From: Verrucomicrobiota bacterium
GTDB taxonomy: Bacteria; Verrucomicrobiota; Verrucomicrobiia; Limisphaerales; J093
Length of the DNA: 5,821 nt
NCBI GenBank assembly: GCA_003695015.1
Contig: RFJD01000357.1
Span: forward strand, 1 to 5,821
Reading direction: 5' to 3'
Shown here piece after piece: positions 4,490-5,821 of this stretch (its first letter is position 1; the number at the start of each line of letters is the position of its first letter). The translations under genes and the position numbers were made by a program. The notes below the pieces were generated by a model. It was not told the DNA's origin and ran no database searches. It saw only the letters and a list, made by a program, of their open reading frames with translations.

Positions 4490-5821
4490 CTATTGGGCCC
4501 GCAGTCGGCCGAAGAGGACCGGCTGTGCCGGATCCGGCGTGAAGGTGAACGGGCTGGTCGCGCCCGGCACCTCGGTCCACGGCCCCTGCAGCGTCGGAGC
4601 CGACTCGAGGACCGCATTGCCGGTCCACTCGATGGTGATCGAGCCGTCCGGGTTCTTCTGGATGTTGGTGAACCTCGGCGCCTCAGGCGGTGCACCCGGC
4701 AGGGTGAACAGCAAGTAGTCGAAGTCACCGTTACCGGCGGTGAACTGGACGGTCTGGGTGCCGCCGAGGGCGACGGTCACCATCTGGCCGTTGGCGTCCT
4801 TGAGCGGGACCAAGTCGTTGTTGCCCCAACCACCGGTGGCAGGCGCCTCGAAGGTGCCCAAGTCGGTGGCGGTTCCGCCTTCCAGCAACTGGAGGCTGCC
4901 GGCGACCATGGTGCCGCTGTCCGGCGCATCGCCATGCGACAGACCGGCCCAGACGTTGTACTCACCCTGCGGGAAGTCGCGGGTGTACACGTAGGTCTGG
5001 CCCTCGGCGATCCAGCCGATCTTGAGGTTGACCTCCACCTCGGTGATGCCGCGGTCGTTGTCGCCGTTCCGATTCATCGGCACCTGCGGGTCTTCGCCGA
5101 TGCGGTACAGCGGCGAGGAACCTTCGCTGGCACGGTCGTAGTCGGTCGGCGAGACCGCGCCCAACCCGGAGTAAGCGCCGCCGAGGTAGGGCATGACACT
5201 GGCCTCCGGTTTGGACTGACCGCCGTTGTAGTTGAAGTCCTCGGCCTCGATGAAGAAGGCCACGTCGCCGGTGGGCGGATCGCCCGTCTCAGTGGTGAAG
5301 CTCCAGGAGGCGACGCGGTCGCCGATGGTGATTTCCACCGGCACGGTCTGGCCTTCGGCCAACAAGGCGTCCGGCTTGTACATCACGTGGGTGGTGGTGC
5401 CATCCTTGGTGATGGTGGGCGTGACCTCCACGCCGTCGTACTTCATGGTGATCGGTCCGGCGGCAGTGGCGCCGTCCTCGATCCAGACGTTCACGGTGCC
5501 GGTCAACGGAGCGTTGGCGCCGTTGCGGCCCGGACCAAACGCCTTGATGTACGGCGTCAGGATCGGATTGCCGTTGGCATCCAGCTTCGGCTGGTAGGCC
5601 TCGATGCCGCCGGTGTCGTTGACCAACGTCCGCGTGACGTTGCCGGCCAGGTCGGGTTCCGTCAGGCTGAAGAACTCGCAGTTCGCGCCGCCGCCGCCCT
5701 CGTAGTAACCGATGCGGATCGGGTAGTACCCGGGTTGCGGGACGTTGACCACGAACCACGTGTCGGAAGCCCCACGACCGCCGTTGAAGATGCCCAGCAA
5801 CGGGGCCAGACGGTCGCGCGG
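4490..5821 (-). CDS. Secreted multidomain protein with PA14-like, Ig-like and CBM6-like segments, C-terminal part (cut by window edge)
   Basis: The last 443 residues of a larger protein; the frame is open through base 5821, so the true start lies outside. In visible numbering, residues about 20-56 (TWFVVNVPQPGYYPIRIGYYEGGGGANCEFFSL, written here as two parts: TWFVVNVPQPG and YYPIRIGYYEGGGGA) resemble the end of a PA14 domain. Residues about 86-178 resemble a bacterial Ig-like module ending WSFTTE. Residues about 188-374 resemble a CBM6-type galactose-binding-like sandwich: IEAEDFNYNGG at the start, EYNVWAGLSHGD in the middle, GGWGNNDLVPL and DFDYLLF at the end. Residues about 380-443 form a short module with ITIEWTG and GPWTEVPGATSPF, like C-terminal modules common in Verrucomicrobiota exported proteins. 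There is no membrane anchor or LPXTG at the C-terminus. The role is probably extracellular or surface carbohydrate binding; any catalytic domain would lie upstream, unseen. Domain names are by eye; the coding call is firm. Confidence 0.85.
   Translation of the reverse strand, partial: PRDRLAPLLGIFNGGRGASDTWFVVNVPQPGYYPIRIGYYEGGGGANCEFFSLTEPDLAGNVTRTLVNDTGGIEAYQPKLDANGNPILTPYIKAFGPGRNGANAPLTGTVNVWIEDGATAAGPITMKYDGVEVTPTITKDGTTTHVMYKPDALLAEGQTVPVEITIGDRVASWSFTTETGDPPTGDVAFFIEAEDFNYNGGQSKPEASVMPYLGGAYSGLGAVSPTDYDRASEGSSPLYRIGEDPQVPMNRNGDNDRGITEVEVNLKIGWIAEGQTYVYTRDFPQGEYNVWAGLSHGDAPDSGTMVAGSLQLLEGGTATDLGTFEAPATGGWGNNDLVPLKDANGQMVTVALGGTQTVQFTAGNGDFDYLLFTLPGAPPEAPRFTNIQKNPDGSITIEWTGNAVLESAPTLQGPWTEVPGATSPFTFTPDPAQPVLFGRLRAQ

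Noticed and set aside
5798..5800. Start codon of the secreted protein at 5800
   Set aside because: This is an internal TTG (Leu); the frame continues without a stop to the window edge and the domain content shows the N-terminus is missing.

Overview
This is a high-GC bacterial window in which every supported gene lies on the minus strand, so transcription runs from high to low coordinates. In that order it holds: the C-terminal end of a large secreted multidomain protein (cut by the right edge); a glycolysis/secretion cluster pgk-tpiA-secG; and a surA-like chaperone gene followed by pdxA (cut by the left edge). No tRNA, rRNA, CRISPR array, IS element or phage gene was seen.

The organism is probably a Verrucomicrobiota member of the Limisphaerales/Pedosphaerales type. 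This is inferred from the secreted protein's architecture: PA14-like and Ig-like segments, a CBM6-like 'IEAEDFN' module, and a short C-terminal '...SITIEWTG...LQGPWTEVPGATSPF...' module of a kind common in that phylum. The high GC and the SecG with a long Ala/Pro/Thr tail agree with it. It is not proven from sequence alone.

The transcription layout can be read quite well. The secreted-protein gene ends in a strong intrinsic terminator (about 4425-4456). A sigma70-like promoter (4308-4281) and a good Shine-Dalgarno site then serve pgk, with tpiA (51 nt gap) and secG (20 nt gap) in the same likely operon. A second intrinsic terminator (about 1476-1500) closes it. A further promoter candidate (1430-1401), which would give an almost leaderless mRNA, precedes surA, and pdxA follows surA after 30 nt.

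Functionally, pgk and tpiA are central glycolysis/gluconeogenesis enzymes, secG is part of the Sec translocon, surA encodes a periplasmic chaperone/prolyl isomerase that handles Sec-exported outer-membrane proteins, and pdxA belongs to pyridoxal-phosphate synthesis. The surA-pdxA pair matches the order known in Escherichia coli. The region is mostly core housekeeping DNA. I do not see an undescribed system here. The points worth a second look are the SecG tail, a Gln in place of a substrate-binding His in PdxA, the scarcity of Shine-Dalgarno sites, an inverted repeat beside the surA promoter, and the modular secreted protein.
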